A DNA stretch of 56,879 nt from Acidobacteriota bacterium (GCA_013288805.1 JABDBE010000001.1:90182-147060); one strand, 5' to 3'; counted from the stretch's first letter, positions 9,571-18,924 are shown. The notes: generated by a model not told the origin, from the letters alone. Program-made: numbers and translations.

Positions 9571-10167
9571 ATGATGAAGTTCTCTCAGATTGCGGTTTTC
9601 GTTGTGTTGCTTTGCGGCACGGCCATAGCGCAAAAATCAGAAATACTTATTGGGCCTGATTCTGGCTCGGTGCATGGCGATGAATACAAGAACGACTTCT
9701 TTGGTTTTGCTTACACCTTTCCGAAGAAGTGGTCGGTGCTGAGTAGACAAAGCCAGAGCGGTATTCGGCTCTCGAGTGGGCGATTGTACACTTTGTTTTT
9801 CGCGTCTACGTCGCCGACCGGGACAATGGGGCCCGCGGATGCTGGCATCGTAGTTTTGGCGGAGGATGTCTCACTGTTGGGTATCCGTAACGGCGAGGGG
9901 GCGGCGAAAAAACTCGTCAAGTTGCTCGCGCAAACCGAGCCTCCTCACAAAGTACTTCTGGGCCCGCAGGAACTGGTCCTGGAAGGCAAACAATTTTACA
10001 GGCTTGAATATGAGCAACAGACATTTTCGACCGTAACCCATCATTTTTGCACCGTCGTCGGAGTTCTTAAGGGATATGCGCTTCGATTTTCTGTGATCGC
10101 GGACACCCAAGACCACATGCGCGAAACCTGTGCGACGATTTCTTCGCTGAGATTTAGCGATAGATAG
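9571..10167 (+). CDS. Secreted hypothetical protein
   Basis: The likely start is the ATG at 9571 (the frame opens at 9541), giving 198 residues that begin with a typical signal peptide, MMKFSQIAVFVVLLCGTAIA. The mature part starts with a segment like those of small secreted acidobacterial proteins (DFFGFAYTFPKKWSV), followed by a mixed alpha/beta sequence. A resemblance to PsbP/MOG1-like folds is possible but not demonstrated. No catalytic motif is seen. It is divergent from lhr, 109 bases away. Confidence 0.7.
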   Translation: MMKFSQIAVFVVLLCGTAIAQKSEILIGPDSGSVHGDEYKNDFFGFAYTFPKKWSVLSRQSQSGIRLSSGRLYTLFFASTSPTGTMGPADAGIVVLAEDVSLLGIRNGEGAAKKLVKLLAQTEPPHKVLLGPQELVLEGKQFYRLEYEQQTFSTVTHHFCTVVGVLKGYALRFSVIADTQDHMRETCATISSLRFSDR

Positions 10168-10230
10168 TCGGCAACTGGGATCTTCAGCTAAGGGAATTGC
10201 GGGCAGCTCGCAAAAAAGCGAACAGCTAAA

Positions 10231-10284
10231 TAAAAAACCCACCGGTTGTCTGCTTGGGGCGTGCTCGGGTCGACAACCGATGGG
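10231..10284 (-). terminator. Intrinsic terminator downstream of the TPR gene
   Basis: On the reverse strand a 12-bp stem with one mismatch (10272-10283 with 10239-10250) is followed by six T residues. It reads in the direction of the TPR gene, 130-180 bases after its stop. The reverse direction lacks a T tract. Confidence 0.7.
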
Positions 10285-10412
10285 CTACCGTTTCTCCTTA
10301 CTCACCCTGTTGTTTTCAGGAGTCATTACCGAGTAAAAACCCGTCTCGGGGAAAAAGTTTCGCGTCCATTCGTAAAGTTATGTAAAAGCTTAAACTCATG
10401 CAATGATGCTAC

Positions 10413-11222
10413 TTACTCCGGTATTGCCGGGGGACGCGCGGCCATCAACTCGGTGAATCGGGCGTCATTGCGAAGACCGGCGAACTCGGGATCTTTGTAT
10501 ACATTGTCAATCCCCTTGTACCCCTCCTCGAGCGCCCTCCGCAGGTACTGCAATGAACGATCGGAGTCGCCACGCTTGGCACAAAGCTTCGCAATGATGT
10601 AGTCAAAGCGCGCCCGGTCCTCAGGGGACGGCAACTGGGCGGAGATGCCATTATGCGAAGTGCGGTCCAGGATGTATGGATCGAGCTCAATGGCCGTGGC
10701 GTAGGATTCGGTGGCTTTTTCGAACTCCTTTTTACCGAAATAGGCAGCGCCCAAATTGCTATAGAACGAGGCAGAATCGGCGCGCAATTTGAGCGCCTTC
10801 TCGTATTGCTTTATGGCCTTCCCAAATTTCTTCGCCTCATAATCGATTACACCCAGGTTATTCACGGCATCGGCGTAACTGTGGTCGAGGTGAATTGCAT
10901 GTTCGAACTCCTTCCCAGCCTCTTTGTAGCGCTGCATCAGGAGTTCGGCGATGCCAGCCTTGTTGTGGACCTCCGCATTATTCGGATTCTTGGCTAGCAC
11001 GGCCCGATAGTAGTCCAGCGAGTCCAGATAGTCCTTTTCGACGCGGAGCTCATCGCCGCGTTTTTCCAGTTCCTCAAGCGTGGCGGTGGCCGAAGGGGGC
11101 GGAGCACGCCGGATGGTCGGCGGGCTGATCTGTACCAGCTCCGGGTTCGAACTTTGAGCTTGTAGGGTGGATACAGCAAAGACGATCAAGGCTGGCAGGC
11201 AGAACAGAGACAGACGTCGCAT
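10413..11222 (-). CDS. Secreted tetratricopeptide-repeat protein
   Basis: The 269-residue product has a signal peptide (MRRLSLFCLPALIVFAVSTLQA). Residues about 45-215 contain at least four TPR units, recognisable by the repeated pattern of N/A-x-L-G-x-x-Y-x-x-A (for example AVNNLGVIDYEAKKFGKAI and FYSNLGAAYFGKKEFEKAT). The C-terminal part has a further repeat-like segment. TPR proteins mediate protein-protein contacts. A periplasmic role is inferred from the signal peptide. The gene follows the penicillin-binding protein gene on the same strand, 71 bases apart, so co-transcription is possible. Confidence 0.85.
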   Translation of the reverse strand: MRRLSLFCLPALIVFAVSTLQAQSSNPELVQISPPTIRRAPPPSATATLEELEKRGDELRVEKDYLDSLDYYRAVLAKNPNNAEVHNKAGIAELLMQRYKEAGKEFEHAIHLDHSYADAVNNLGVIDYEAKKFGKAIKQYEKALKLRADSASFYSNLGAAYFGKKEFEKATESYATAIELDPYILDRTSHNGISAQLPSPEDRARFDYIIAKLCAKRGDSDRSLQYLRRALEEGYKGIDNVYKDPEFAGLRNDARFTELMAARPPAIPE

Positions 11223-11293
11223 AGCTCACCTCCATGAATCCGGGCGAACTCTCTACACTTCCTTATGACACCATCAAACCTGACAATGTTCCC

Positions 11294-13885
11294 TCACTGG
11301 GGCGCGGTTCCGGTTTGCGCCGGAGTGTTGGCCGGCGGGTTAGACGGTTTGTCGTCTTTAAAGATACCCGCAATTTTGCCAAAAAACCCCTTTTTTTTCT
11401 TCCCATCCTGATCCGTGGCGTTGGCGTCCTGCGTAGCTCCACCAGTCTGGGCCCCGTTTTGGCCGGGTGATCCCGGCGGCGGAAGCGCTTTCTCACCGCC
11501 CAATCCGAACATACGAGAGAAGAATCCTTTCACTCCGGTGGACTGGTCGCAGGTCTGATTCGGCTCCGTTCCCGCAATGAAAGCAGCCGTATAGGTTTCG
11601 GGGCAGGCTGGGGTTGCCAACAGGTTGGTCGTCTTGTCCAATTGGACATCGACGACTCCCGCCGGCTGGGCGAAGGACTTGACGTCCGCGTACTCGGGAA
11701 GTGCAACCGCCTTCTTCATGAACTCGGCCCAGATCGGCGCGGCTGTCTGGGCTCCGCTCAACCGAATGTCGCTGTAATCGTCAAATCCCACCCACACAAT
11801 GCAGAGAAGATTGCTCGTGTACCCGGCGAACCAGCCATCGTGAGAAGTTCCCGTTTTGCCCGCCGCCGGAGCATCAAAACCGCGGGTGCGAACCTCGTAG
11901 GCAGTTCCGAAGTTCAACACGCCTTCCATCATATTGGTCATAACGGCGGCAACCCGCGGATCCAGCACCTGACGTTTGTCCGGCTTGAAGTCCATGACCA
12001 CGTCCCCGGCGGCATTACGCACGGAATTGACCATCACCGGTGAGATGCGCACGCCTGCGTTCGCAAAAACGGTATACGCTGCGGCCATGTCCAGAGGAGT
12101 GGCGTCGTAGGAACCGAGAGCCATGGCTGGCGTAGGTTTCACCGAAACGATTCCCGCAGCCTTAGCCAAATCCGATACTTTGTCGTACCCCACTTCCTCA
12201 GCCAGCTTTACGGTCGCGTTGTTCAGCGACATGGCGAGTGCGTAACGCGCCGTTACGTCGCCGTGGTATTCCTCTTTATAATTTCGCGGCTCGTAGATTT
12301 GATCTCCGTAGGCGAAGCTGCCCGGTTCGTCTTTCACCATCGAGGCCGGAGTAAAAACTGGATTAGCGCCATCCACGGCAGTATTGATGGCCGCGGCATA
12401 AACGAACGGTTTGAAAATGGAGCCCGTGGGACGCCGCGCCACCGCGTGATCCAACTGGCTGAATCCGTAGTTCCGCCCGCCGACCAAAGCGAGGACTTCG
12501 CCGGTGTGAGGATCAAGAGCAATGAGAGCGACCTGCGCCTGAGGGCCCGGCTCAACCTTGGTTTCGAACTTGTTCTTGCCGACTTTTATTTTCTTGGTAC
12601 GCCGCTTGGTCACCTGATCGTCCACCAGCTTCATTCCCATGTCGACCGCTTGCGCCGCGGCGCGTTGCAAGTCGGGATCAAGAGTGGTGTAGATGCGGTA
12701 GGACTGCTCGTTCAGTTCGCGTTCATTCAAACGGCTGATGACCGCATCGCGAACCAGGTCGACAAAATAGGGCGCATCGCTGGCCTCCACATTCGGAGGC
12801 GCGAGCTTCAGCGGTGTGGCTTTTGCTTTGTCGGCTTGCTCTCGCGTGATCGCATGGGTTTCGACCATGCTGTCCAGAACCAGGTTGCGACGTTCGGTGG
12901 CGCGCTCAGGATGGCGATAAGGGGAGAGATAACTGGGCGCCTGAATCAGTCCCGCGATGAGCGCAGCTTCGGGGAGCGAGATGTCCTTCAAATCTTTATT
13001 GAAGTATGCCTGCGAGGCTTCGGCAAATCCGCTGATGGTGAAAGAACCACGCTGCCCCAGGTCCACCCGATTGGCGTAGAACTCGAAAATCTGCTGCTTG
13101 CTGAACTTCTGTTCCAGCTCCAGCGCGATCAACATTTCGATGATCTTGCGCTTGACCGTTTTCTGCGGAGTCAGGAAAAACGCCCGCGACAACTGCATGG
13201 TCAGCGTGGAACCACCTTGCTCATGCTTCTGATGAGTAAAATCAACCCAGGCCGCTTCGCCGAGGCGGATGAAGTTCACCCCGCTGTGCTGGAAAAACCG
13301 CCGGTCTTCGATAGCAAGCACCGCGTCCACCAGCACCTTAGGAATGTCGTCGTACTTTACCAGTTGCCGTTTGGAGCGTTGTTCGGCATCGAACAGCGCG
13401 GTAATCATGCGGGGTTCGAGTTCGTAGGCTTCCAGTTCGCCCGATTTCCCGCTGATGGTTGAGACATGCCCATCTTGCACGCGAATCGTCGCCGGTTCCG
13501 GGCTATGGTACGACTGGGGACCGGGCTTGATCTCAATCCCATTATTCAACGCGCGATAACTCCCCATCGGGGATGGGCCATCGTTTTCCGCATAACCCGC
13601 TCGGCGGAGCTGGGCTTCGATCTCGCGCAGATCGACCTTCTCGCCCACTCGGACGGCACGCGGTATAGCGTAAATACTCGCCGAGCTGCTGAAAACCGGC
13701 CCTTTAAAGCGCTGATCGATGATTCGTCCGTATTTGATGTAGAAGTAGGAGAAGAATCCGCAGAGGCACACTGACAGAACGACGAAAACCGAGAGTGCGA
13801 CTCGGATCACCGGATCACGCGAGACGGCTCCCTTGCCGGCTTTCGCGCCGTTTTTCCTCTTCGGGATCTTTAGCTTAATGGTCAC
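11294..13885 (-). CDS. mrcB: Bifunctional penicillin-binding protein (PBP1b-like glycosyltransferase/transpeptidase)
   Basis: The 863-residue protein has a basic cytoplasmic tail, one membrane anchor (about 27-52), and a region of about 85-150 resembling the UB2H domain of PBP1b. A family 51 glycosyltransferase domain follows, with EDRRFF and GGSTLTMQL. The transpeptidase domain shows the active-site serine in GSIFK, SLN (SLNNA) and KTG (GKTGTS). It polymerises lipid II and cross-links peptidoglycan at the outer face of the inner membrane. The C-terminal 90 residues are Gly/Pro/Gln/Lys-rich low complexity. The class A assignment is secure. The symbol follows the UB2H-like region and is less certain. 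Confidence 0.93.
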   Translation of the reverse strand: MTIKLKIPKRKNGAKAGKGAVSRDPVIRVALSVFVVLSVCLCGFFSYFYIKYGRIIDQRFKGPVFSSSASIYAIPRAVRVGEKVDLREIEAQLRRAGYAENDGPSPMGSYRALNNGIEIKPGPQSYHSPEPATIRVQDGHVSTISGKSGELEAYELEPRMITALFDAEQRSKRQLVKYDDIPKVLVDAVLAIEDRRFFQHSGVNFIRLGEAAWVDFTHQKHEQGGSTLTMQLSRAFFLTPQKTVKRKIIEMLIALELEQKFSKQQIFEFYANRVDLGQRGSFTISGFAEASQAYFNKDLKDISLPEAALIAGLIQAPSYLSPYRHPERATERRNLVLDSMVETHAITREQADKAKATPLKLAPPNVEASDAPYFVDLVRDAVISRLNERELNEQSYRIYTTLDPDLQRAAAQAVDMGMKLVDDQVTKRRTKKIKVGKNKFETKVEPGPQAQVALIALDPHTGEVLALVGGRNYGFSQLDHAVARRPTGSIFKPFVYAAAINTAVDGANPVFTPASMVKDEPGSFAYGDQIYEPRNYKEEYHGDVTARYALAMSLNNATVKLAEEVGYDKVSDLAKAAGIVSVKPTPAMALGSYDATPLDMAAAYTVFANAGVRISPVMVNSVRNAAGDVVMDFKPDKRQVLDPRVAAVMTNMMEGVLNFGTAYEVRTRGFDAPAAGKTGTSHDGWFAGYTSNLLCIVWVGFDDYSDIRLSGAQTAAPIWAEFMKKAVALPEYADVKSFAQPAGVVDVQLDKTTNLLATPACPETYTAAFIAGTEPNQTCDQSTGVKGFFSRMFGLGGEKALPPPGSPGQNGAQTGGATQDANATDQDGKKKKGFFGKIAGIFKDDKPSNPPANTPAQTGTAPQ

Positions 13886-14091
13886 GGTGAATTTGGCGGA
13901 GTCACCTGAGTCTCGTCGACGATAGGCGCGCCCCCCTTCAATCAGATGACGGCGCTTGCGAGTGCGTTATCCTCAAGCCAGATTTGCCGGCTCTCACATC
14001 CACGAATCTCTCGGCCAATCGCAAACGAGCCAGAGCTCCTAGAGGGCGGCTCCAGTCTCCATTCTAAATCACACCGAATCCACAACCGTTA

Positions 14092-14448
14092 TCAGAAGGG
14101 GCTCTTGTTTTCGGTGGAAGCGTCGAGGTGCAGGTCCACCGGATATCCAGGCAGGTCCAGATGCACAGTATAGGGCGCGCTGATGGTAAGTGATCCCGTG
14201 CCCTGCGTGCCATGGCGCTGAACTTTGATCTGCTCTTTGGTTAGCGGGATGTCGAGACCCACTGCTTTCTTGTAGATGGCGTCGCGAATGGCGTCTTCTG
14301 GTTTGGCGGTATAAGTCTCGAGCGTGGCCTCGGTTTTGACGTCATCCTGAAACTGGTAATTGGAATAATAGACAGGAACCAATATTGCCCCAAGATAGAT
14401 TCCCGCCACAATCACGAAGATGCCAAGAACGAGTTTGATCGTACCCAT
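14092..14448 (-). CDS. Small membrane-anchored protein, DUF4845-like
   Basis: The product has 118 residues with one N-terminal membrane segment (residues 4-26, LVLGIFVIVAGIYLGAILVPV) and a periplasmic domain of mixed strands and helices. The layout matches DUF4845-type proteins. No catalytic residues stand out. It lies 37 bases downstream of proS on the same strand, so it is probably its operon partner. Function unknown. Confidence 0.7.
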   Translation of the reverse strand: MGTIKLVLGIFVIVAGIYLGAILVPVYYSNYQFQDDVKTEATLETYTAKPEDAIRDAIYKKAVGLDIPLTKEQIKVQRHGTQGTGSLTISAPYTVHLDLPGYPVDLHLDASTENKSPF

Positions 14449-14485
14449 TGCGTGCTCCCGGTTCCGGCCGCACGCAGAGATCCGA

Positions 14486-16252
14486 TCAGCGGGCAGGCCG
14501 TAAGACTTTGAAATAATCCGTTATTGCCGCGATGCTAGCATCCTGAATTTGGCGTGTCGAGCGTTGAACGACTTCCACAGTACCTTCGGTAACTTTCTTG
14601 CCGACGGTCACACGAAAGGGTATGCCCACAAGGTCAGCATCTTTGAACTTGACCCCAGGCCGTTCGTCCCTGTCGTCCAGTAACACGTCAAAACCATCAG
14701 CTTCCAGGCGAGTCGCGATGTCGACCGCGGCTTTCAATAGGGTCTCGTCTTTTACGTTGACAGGGCACACGACAATCTCAAACGGCGCAATCGACGGTGG
14801 CAGCCAGAAGCCGTTTTCGTCGTTGCTTTGCTCGACCGCTGCAGTCAGAATGCGCTCGATCCCGATTCCGTAACACCCCATGATTAAAGTCACTTCCTTG
14901 CCGTTACGGTCGAGAACCCGCGCGCCCATCGACTCGGAATACCGGTAGCCCAATTTGAAGATGTGGCCGATTTCGACGGCCGTGTCGATCCGGAGCGGCT
15001 CGCCGCAGTTGGGGCAGCCTTCACCGGCGGCGACCGCACGCAGATCGGCGTAAGCCGTGGGCCGAAAATTGTGCCCGGGAGTCACGTTTTTCAGGTGGTA
15101 GTCTTCCTTATTTGCGCCGGAGATCAGGTTCTTGCGGCCCTCTAAAGCCTTGTCGACGAGCAAGAGGGGAAGGGCACCATCCTTCATATCCGCCGCCCAT
15201 TCGATGCCGATCGGTCCCAGGAATCCCGCGGGAGAACGGAAGAGCTGTTTGATCTCGTCCTCTTGCATAGGGCGAGTCTGTTTTCCCCCGACGGCCGCAG
15301 CAAACTTCGCTTCATTGAGCTGGTGATCGCCGCGTATTAAAACGACGACGGCACGCAGCTTAGTCTTGCCCGTCTTCGCCTCTTTTTCTTCCGCCATGTA
15401 AGCCAGTGTCTTGATCTTGTTCTTCGGAGAGACGCCGAGAAATCGCGCCACATCCTCAATCGTCTTCATCCCCGGCGTATGAACTTCGAGCGGCTCTCCG
15501 CCTCCTTCGAGCGTCAAATCCTCCACGCCCGCGAGCTTCGAAGCCGCTTTCTCCATGTTCGCCGCGTAGTCGCAGCTTTCACAGCTCACGATCAGGTCTT
15601 CCCCCGCTGGCGTGCGCACCATGAACTCGTGCGACTCCTTCCCGCCCATCGCGCCCGAATCCGCCTCAACCACCATGTACTTAAGCCCGCACCGGTCTAA
15701 AATTCGGCGGTAGGTTTCGTAATGCTTCTTGTAGGAAACATCCAGCCCGGCAGCATCGATGTCGAACGAATAAGAATCCTTCATGATGAACTGCCGCACC
15801 CGCAAGAGCCCCGACCTGGGCCGCGGTTCATCGCGGAACTTCGACTGAATCTGATACCAGATTTGCGGCAACTGTTTGTAGCTGCGCAGCTCTTTGCTGG
15901 CGATATCGGTCATGACTTCTTCGTGGGTCATGCCGAGGCAAAGATCAGCCCCCTTGCGGTCCTTCAGGCGAAACAAATTGTCGCCCATTAGCTCCCAACG
16001 CCCACTAGCCTCCCAAAGCTCGCGCGGATGCAAGGCCGGCAAATAAAACTCCTGCCCAATTTTGTCCATCTCCTCGCGGACGATGCCCATGATCTTGTTG
16101 AATGACCGGTTCCCCAGAAAAAGATAGGAGTAAAGTCCGGCAGCAAGCTGGCGAATGTAACCAGCCCGCACTAGGAACTTGTGGCTGGCGACCTCAGCGT
16201 CCGCAGGCGCCTCGCGCAAAGTAGGAATAAACAGTTCAGACCAGCGATGCAT
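14486..16252 (-). CDS. proS: Prolyl-tRNA synthetase, bacterial type with editing domain
   Basis: The 588-residue protein charges tRNA-Pro in the cytoplasm. The class II core is seen in motif 2 ([25 protein letters not shown]) and motif 3 ([13 protein letters not shown]). The stretch between them holds the INS/YbaK-like editing domain that removes mischarged alanine (about residues 235-390). The anticodon-binding domain ends the protein (residues 470-580). The length is slightly above that of E. coli ProS (572). The start [16 protein letters not shown] is the conserved N-terminus of the family. Confidence 0.97.
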   Translation of the reverse strand: MHRWSELFIPTLREAPADAEVASHKFLVRAGYIRQLAAGLYSYLFLGNRSFNKIMGIVREEMDKIGQEFYLPALHPRELWEASGRWELMGDNLFRLKDRKGADLCLGMTHEEVMTDIASKELRSYKQLPQIWYQIQSKFRDEPRPRSGLLRVRQFIMKDSYSFDIDAAGLDVSYKKHYETYRRILDRCGLKYMVVEADSGAMGGKESHEFMVRTPAGEDLIVSCESCDYAANMEKAASKLAGVEDLTLEGGGEPLEVHTPGMKTIEDVARFLGVSPKNKIKTLAYMAEEKEAKTGKTKLRAVVVLIRGDHQLNEAKFAAAVGGKQTRPMQEDEIKQLFRSPAGFLGPIGIEWAADMKDGALPLLLVDKALEGRKNLISGANKEDYHLKNVTPGHNFRPTAYADLRAVAAGEGCPNCGEPLRIDTAVEIGHIFKLGYRYSESMGARVLDRNGKEVTLIMGCYGIGIERILTAAVEQSNDENGFWLPPSIAPFEIVVCPVNVKDETLLKAAVDIATRLEADGFDVLLDDRDERPGVKFKDADLVGIPFRVTVGKKVTEGTVEVVQRSTRQIQDASIAAITDYFKVLRPAR

Positions 16253-16318
16253 AGTTAGGAATCCTGAGTAGCAGGGAATTGGCTATTGTAAATGATCGGG
16301 TGGCAATGAACGCGTGGG

Positions 16319-16756
16319 GACAGCCGCCCCGGTAGCGGGTCAGTTTGATTTCCACAGCTAATGCAATCATCTCAGCGTTAGCAGCGCGTAGTCCGTTAGG
16401 GCTGTCAGTAGCCAAATGAAGATTCCTATGCAGCGCATGAAGATTGAGTACCAGGGCTTCAGGAAGAAGCTGCAATGGTATTGGCTATGTGCCCGCCTGA
16501 CAATTGTGCTTGTTCTGAAGATCAAGAGCCAGCCGCCATAGGCCAAGAACAGGCTGACCGCCACATACCAGACGATGCTCAATGCCCTCATTTTAACTCG
16601 CCGCCTATAGCTTTCTCGACTACGTTGCGTGCAATTGCGACGAAATCTCTACCTTTGCCTGAGCGGGAAGGCATATGTCCATCATGCCACGGAAAGCCGC
16701 GAAGCGCATTAGCTGTGGAAATCGAACTGACCTACTACCGCCGCTCCCGGCTGTCC
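16319..16756. repeat. Imperfect inverted repeat pair enclosing a small gene (MITE-like)
   Basis: The sequence at 16319-16365 returns in inverted orientation at 16707-16756. The core, GCATTAGCTGTGGAAATC-A/G-AACTGACC in the reverse reading of the left copy, matches at nearly every base. The outer ends GGACAGCCG/CGGCTGTCC also match, with a short gap between. The arms are about 45-50 bases, spaced about 340 bases apart. This looks like a short transposon remnant or miniature element. No target-site duplication is clear. Confidence 0.6.
16367..16591 (-). CDS. Small two-helix membrane protein
   Basis: The product has 74 residues with two hydrophobic helices, SIVWYVAVSLFLAYGGWLLIF (about 4-24, split here by residue numbering) and IFMRCIGIFIWLLTALTDYALL near the C-terminus. 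It has no recognised family. It sits between the two arms of the inverted repeat at 16319-16756, so it could be cargo of that element or a resident gene. The hydrophobic pattern and charged loop make it more gene-like than the overlapping frames. Confidence 0.5.
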   Translation of the reverse strand: MRALSIVWYVAVSLFLAYGGWLLIFRTSTIVRRAHSQYHCSFFLKPWYSIFMRCIGIFIWLLTALTDYALLTLR

Positions 16757-16794
16757 AGTCGAGCACAGCTCGGCAGGTTTTTGACCTCAGCCTG

Positions 16795-17154
16795 CTAGAG
16801 AACGCACCCAACCTCGTTGGCCCAATCGGGACTGAGCATCATCAGAAGCCGTATTGCAATCTCTTTCGGCAATCGGATCGCAACCTCTTCGTCAACATTC
16901 CCGGCGTCTACAGCGATGTAAATCGGCGCTCCGGTCATTCTGTCGTTTTCTATTTCTAGGTCGGCGAGCTCCCAGTAGATGTGGGCAGACCTACCCCTGT
17001 TCTCGCCGAGCCAAATCGATGATCGGTGCTCATGGTTTCCTCTCGATGATATATCGACGATTGCGGTGGCGGAGATTACTTCCCACCAGTCTTTGACTCG
17101 CCCTTGCCACCAAGATAGAATCGGCTCAATCCAATGCCGAAGACGCGCTACCAC
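16795..17154 (-). CDS. Hypothetical protein, 119 residues
   Basis: The frame starts at a GTG at 17154 and its first 21 bases overlap the divergent hicB start, so the true start may lie further in. The N-terminus is Trp-rich (HWIEPILSWWQGRVKDWW). The rest is an acidic alpha/beta domain without recognised motifs. It could be a fragment of an accessory gene left beside the repeat element. Third-position G+C is lower than in neighbouring housekeeping genes. Function unknown. Confidence 0.45.
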   Translation of the reverse strand: MVARLRHWIEPILSWWQGRVKDWWEVISATAIVDISSRGNHEHRSSIWLGENRGRSAHIYWELADLEIENDRMTGAPIYIAVDAGNVDEEVAIRLPKEIAIRLLMMLSPDWANEVGCVL

Positions 17155-17373
17155 TACAACATCATGCTCCGTCCCGAACCCGAAGGCGGGTTCACCGCAA
17201 TCGTTCCTGCTTTGCCTGGCTGCGTCACCTACGGACGCACTTTACCCGAAGCTCGGAAGATGGCCAAGGACGCAATCTCCGGCTACATCAAAAGCCTGAA
17301 GAAGCACAAACAGCCAATTCCCACGGACGACGAAACCTTAGTTGCTTCTTTGGACCTCGAATATTCGCACTAA
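17134..17373 (+). CDS. hicB: HicB-family antitoxin
   Basis: The 79-residue protein has the HicB partial RNase H fold signature, YNIMLRPEPEGGFTAIVPALPGCVTYGRTLPEA, near the N-terminus. It lacks the C-terminal DNA-binding domain found in longer HicB proteins, so autoregulation may depend on another factor or may be weak. It binds and neutralises HicA, encoded 28 bases downstream. Antitoxin before toxin is one of the two usual orders. The pair lies next to a repeat element, as expected for a mobile stabilisation module. Confidence 0.85.
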   Translation: MPKTRYHYNIMLRPEPEGGFTAIVPALPGCVTYGRTLPEARKMAKDAISGYIKSLKKHKQPIPTDDETLVASLDLEYSH

Positions 17374-17401
17374 GAATCGGCCTCGCGGAGTTTTATAGAG
17401 T

Positions 17402-17635
17402 ATGACAAAACTGCCCGCTGTGAGGCCACGCGAAGTCATCAGGTTCTTGGAGCAGAACGGTTTCGTTCTCGATCACGCCTCGGGAAGCCACTTCATCTTC
17501 TACCACCTCGTCTCAAGGCGCCGAGCCGTGGTCCCTCGGCACAATCGCGACATGCCTAAGGGAACGCTTCTCTCGTTATTGAGGGAGGCAGGATTCACGC
17601 GAGACGACATAATCGAATTTATGGCAGGCAGATAG
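17402..17635 (+). CDS. hicA: HicA-family mRNA interferase toxin
   Basis: The 77-residue protein has the double-stranded-RNA-binding-like HicA fold. It carries the hallmark G-S-H segment with the catalytic His (DHASGSHFIFYH) and the PRHNRDMPKGTLLSLLREAG segment typical of the family. HicA cleaves mRNA and slows growth when not bound by HicB. Length is normal for the family and all motifs are intact, so the module is probably functional. Confidence 0.9.
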   Translation: MTKLPAVRPREVIRFLEQNGFVLDHASGSHFIFYHLVSRRRAVVPRHNRDMPKGTLLSLLREAGFTRDDIIEFMAGR

Positions 17636-17666
17636 TCGCGCTGATCCTGAGCCCGACTGGCGACGC

Positions 17667-17876
17667 TCAACCCGCCAACTGCTTCAAAATCTCTTTCCCC
17701 AATTTCTGCGTCTCGCCGAAAAACTTCTGATACTCGACGAACATCCGATTGAGTTCGAGCGACTTATCCGGCCCAGGATGCTTACGCAGAATCATGTCAC
17801 GCACGTGGACCGGGTTGGGCAGTGTTGCATCTTCCGTCAGTTCTTCCAGCGCCGTATTGGGATCGTAGTGATACAT
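17667..17876 (-). CDS. Small hypothetical protein downstream of kdsD
   Basis: The product has 69 residues (MYHYDPNTALEELTED at the start) with a predicted helix-rich, charged sequence and no membrane segment. It begins 34 bases after the kdsD stop on the same strand and so may be co-transcribed. No family recognised. The length, ATG start and soluble composition support a real gene. Confidence 0.55.
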   Translation of the reverse strand: MYHYDPNTALEELTEDATLPNPVHVRDMILRKHPGPDKSLELNRMFVEYQKFFGETQKLGKEILKQLAG

Positions 17877-17910
17877 AGGATTGCCTCATTGTAGCGCCGG
17901 GATAGCCGCG

Positions 17911-18924
17911 CTACATCATTTCGGTACCCCACAAATCATGAAGGTGGACGATTCCTTCTAGCTTCCCATTGCCATCGACGACAGCCAACGAAGTAATCTT
18001 CTTCTCCTCCATCAAAGCCAGCGCAGTCGCGGCAAACTCATGACCCGTGATCGTTTTCGGATTCCCAGTCATGCACTCACCAGCGCTTAAATCGAGCACG
18101 TCCTTGCCGCGCTGTTCAAGCAACCGCCGCAAGTCGCCGTCGCTGATGACTCCCACTAGTTTGTCGCCTTCAACCACGGCCGTCACGCCCAGCTTCTTGC
18201 GCGACATCTCATAGATCACATCCGGCATGGTAGTGCTCGGCGTGACCCGCGGCACTGCGTCCCCAGTGTGCATCAGCGATTCCACTCGCGCCAGACGCTT
18301 GCCGAGTTTGCCTCCAGGATGCAGGTTGGCGAAATCTTCTTCCTTGAAGCCGCGCTTCTCAGCCAGCGTCATCGCTAATGCATCACCCAGCGCTAGCATG
18401 CAGGTTGTAGACGCAGTCGGAGCGAGTCCCAGCGAACATGCCTCCTCGGCAACCGAGCAATCCAAAGCAACTTCGGCCGCTGCCGCGAGCGTGGATAACC
18501 CCGCTTGTGTGGCGCGGACACTCGTGTCCGCGGACTTTGGATAAACTTCGTCGCAAGTCATCGCGATCACTGGTACTTGCAATCGCTTCAACGTAGCCAG
18601 CAGCCGCAGAATCTCCTCAGTCTCTCCGCTGGCCGAGAGCGCCAAAACCGCATCGCCCCTCAGCACCATCCCCAAGTCCCCGTGCACAGCCTCGACAGGG
18701 TGCATGAACAGCGCCGGCGTCCCGGTCGAATTCAGCGTGGCCGCAATCTTGCGCGCGATGATCCCACTCTTGCCCATGCCGGTGACCACGACTCGGCCGC
18801 TGCAGCCGTAAATCAACTCCACTGCGCGATTGAAGGCGTCAGCCATAGGCCCTGCAATGCGGTCAGCCAGGACGCGCAACGCCTCCGCCTCAATGCGTAC
18901 GACATTTTCGCCAGCAAGTTTCAT
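17911..18924 (-). CDS. kdsD: D-arabinose-5-phosphate isomerase (SIS + two CBS domains) with an in-frame palindromic insertion
   Basis: The 337-residue enzyme converts ribulose-5-phosphate to arabinose-5-phosphate, the first step of Kdo synthesis. The SIS domain spans about 35-200 (GMGKSGIIARKIAATLNSTG, then PTASTTCMLALGDALA) and two CBS domains span about 215-335. Family members normally run straight from the TCDE-like strand into STLA. Here about 17 residues (127-143, VYPKSADTSVRATQAGL) are inserted, encoded by 18496-18546 and containing a 20-base palindrome at 18513-18532. The frame is intact, so the enzyme is probably tolerated or active. It shares the Kdo pathway with kdsC and kdsA nearby. 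Confidence 0.93.
   Translation of the reverse strand: MKLAGENVVRIEAEALRVLADRIAGPMADAFNRAVELIYGCSGRVVVTGMGKSGIIARKIAATLNSTGTPALFMHPVEAVHGDLGMVLRGDAVLALSASGETEEILRLLATLKRLQVPVIAMTCDEVYPKSADTSVRATQAGLSTLAAAAEVALDCSVAEEACSLGLAPTASTTCMLALGDALAMTLAEKRGFKEEDFANLHPGGKLGKRLARVESLMHTGDAVPRVTPSTTMPDVIYEMSRKKLGVTAVVEGDKLVGVISDGDLRRLLEQRGKDVLDLSAGECMTGNPKTITGHEFAATALALMEEKKITSLAVVDGNGKLEGIVHLHDLWGTEMM
18513..18532. repeat. Palindrome inside the kdsD coding sequence
   Basis: CGCGGACAC, a two-base TC centre, then GTGTCCGCG: a 9-bp perfect hairpin inside kdsD. It matches the only segment of the protein that lacks counterpart in known KdsD sequences, so it looks like an inserted dispersed palindromic unit. 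Confidence 0.7.

Noticed and set aside
10246-10602. 118-codon forward frame
   Set aside because: It overlaps the terminator and the TPR gene in antisense; no motif.
12263-13462. 399-codon forward frame
   Set aside because: Antisense to the penicillin-binding protein gene; its sequence is a shadow of the glycosyltransferase and transpeptidase motifs.
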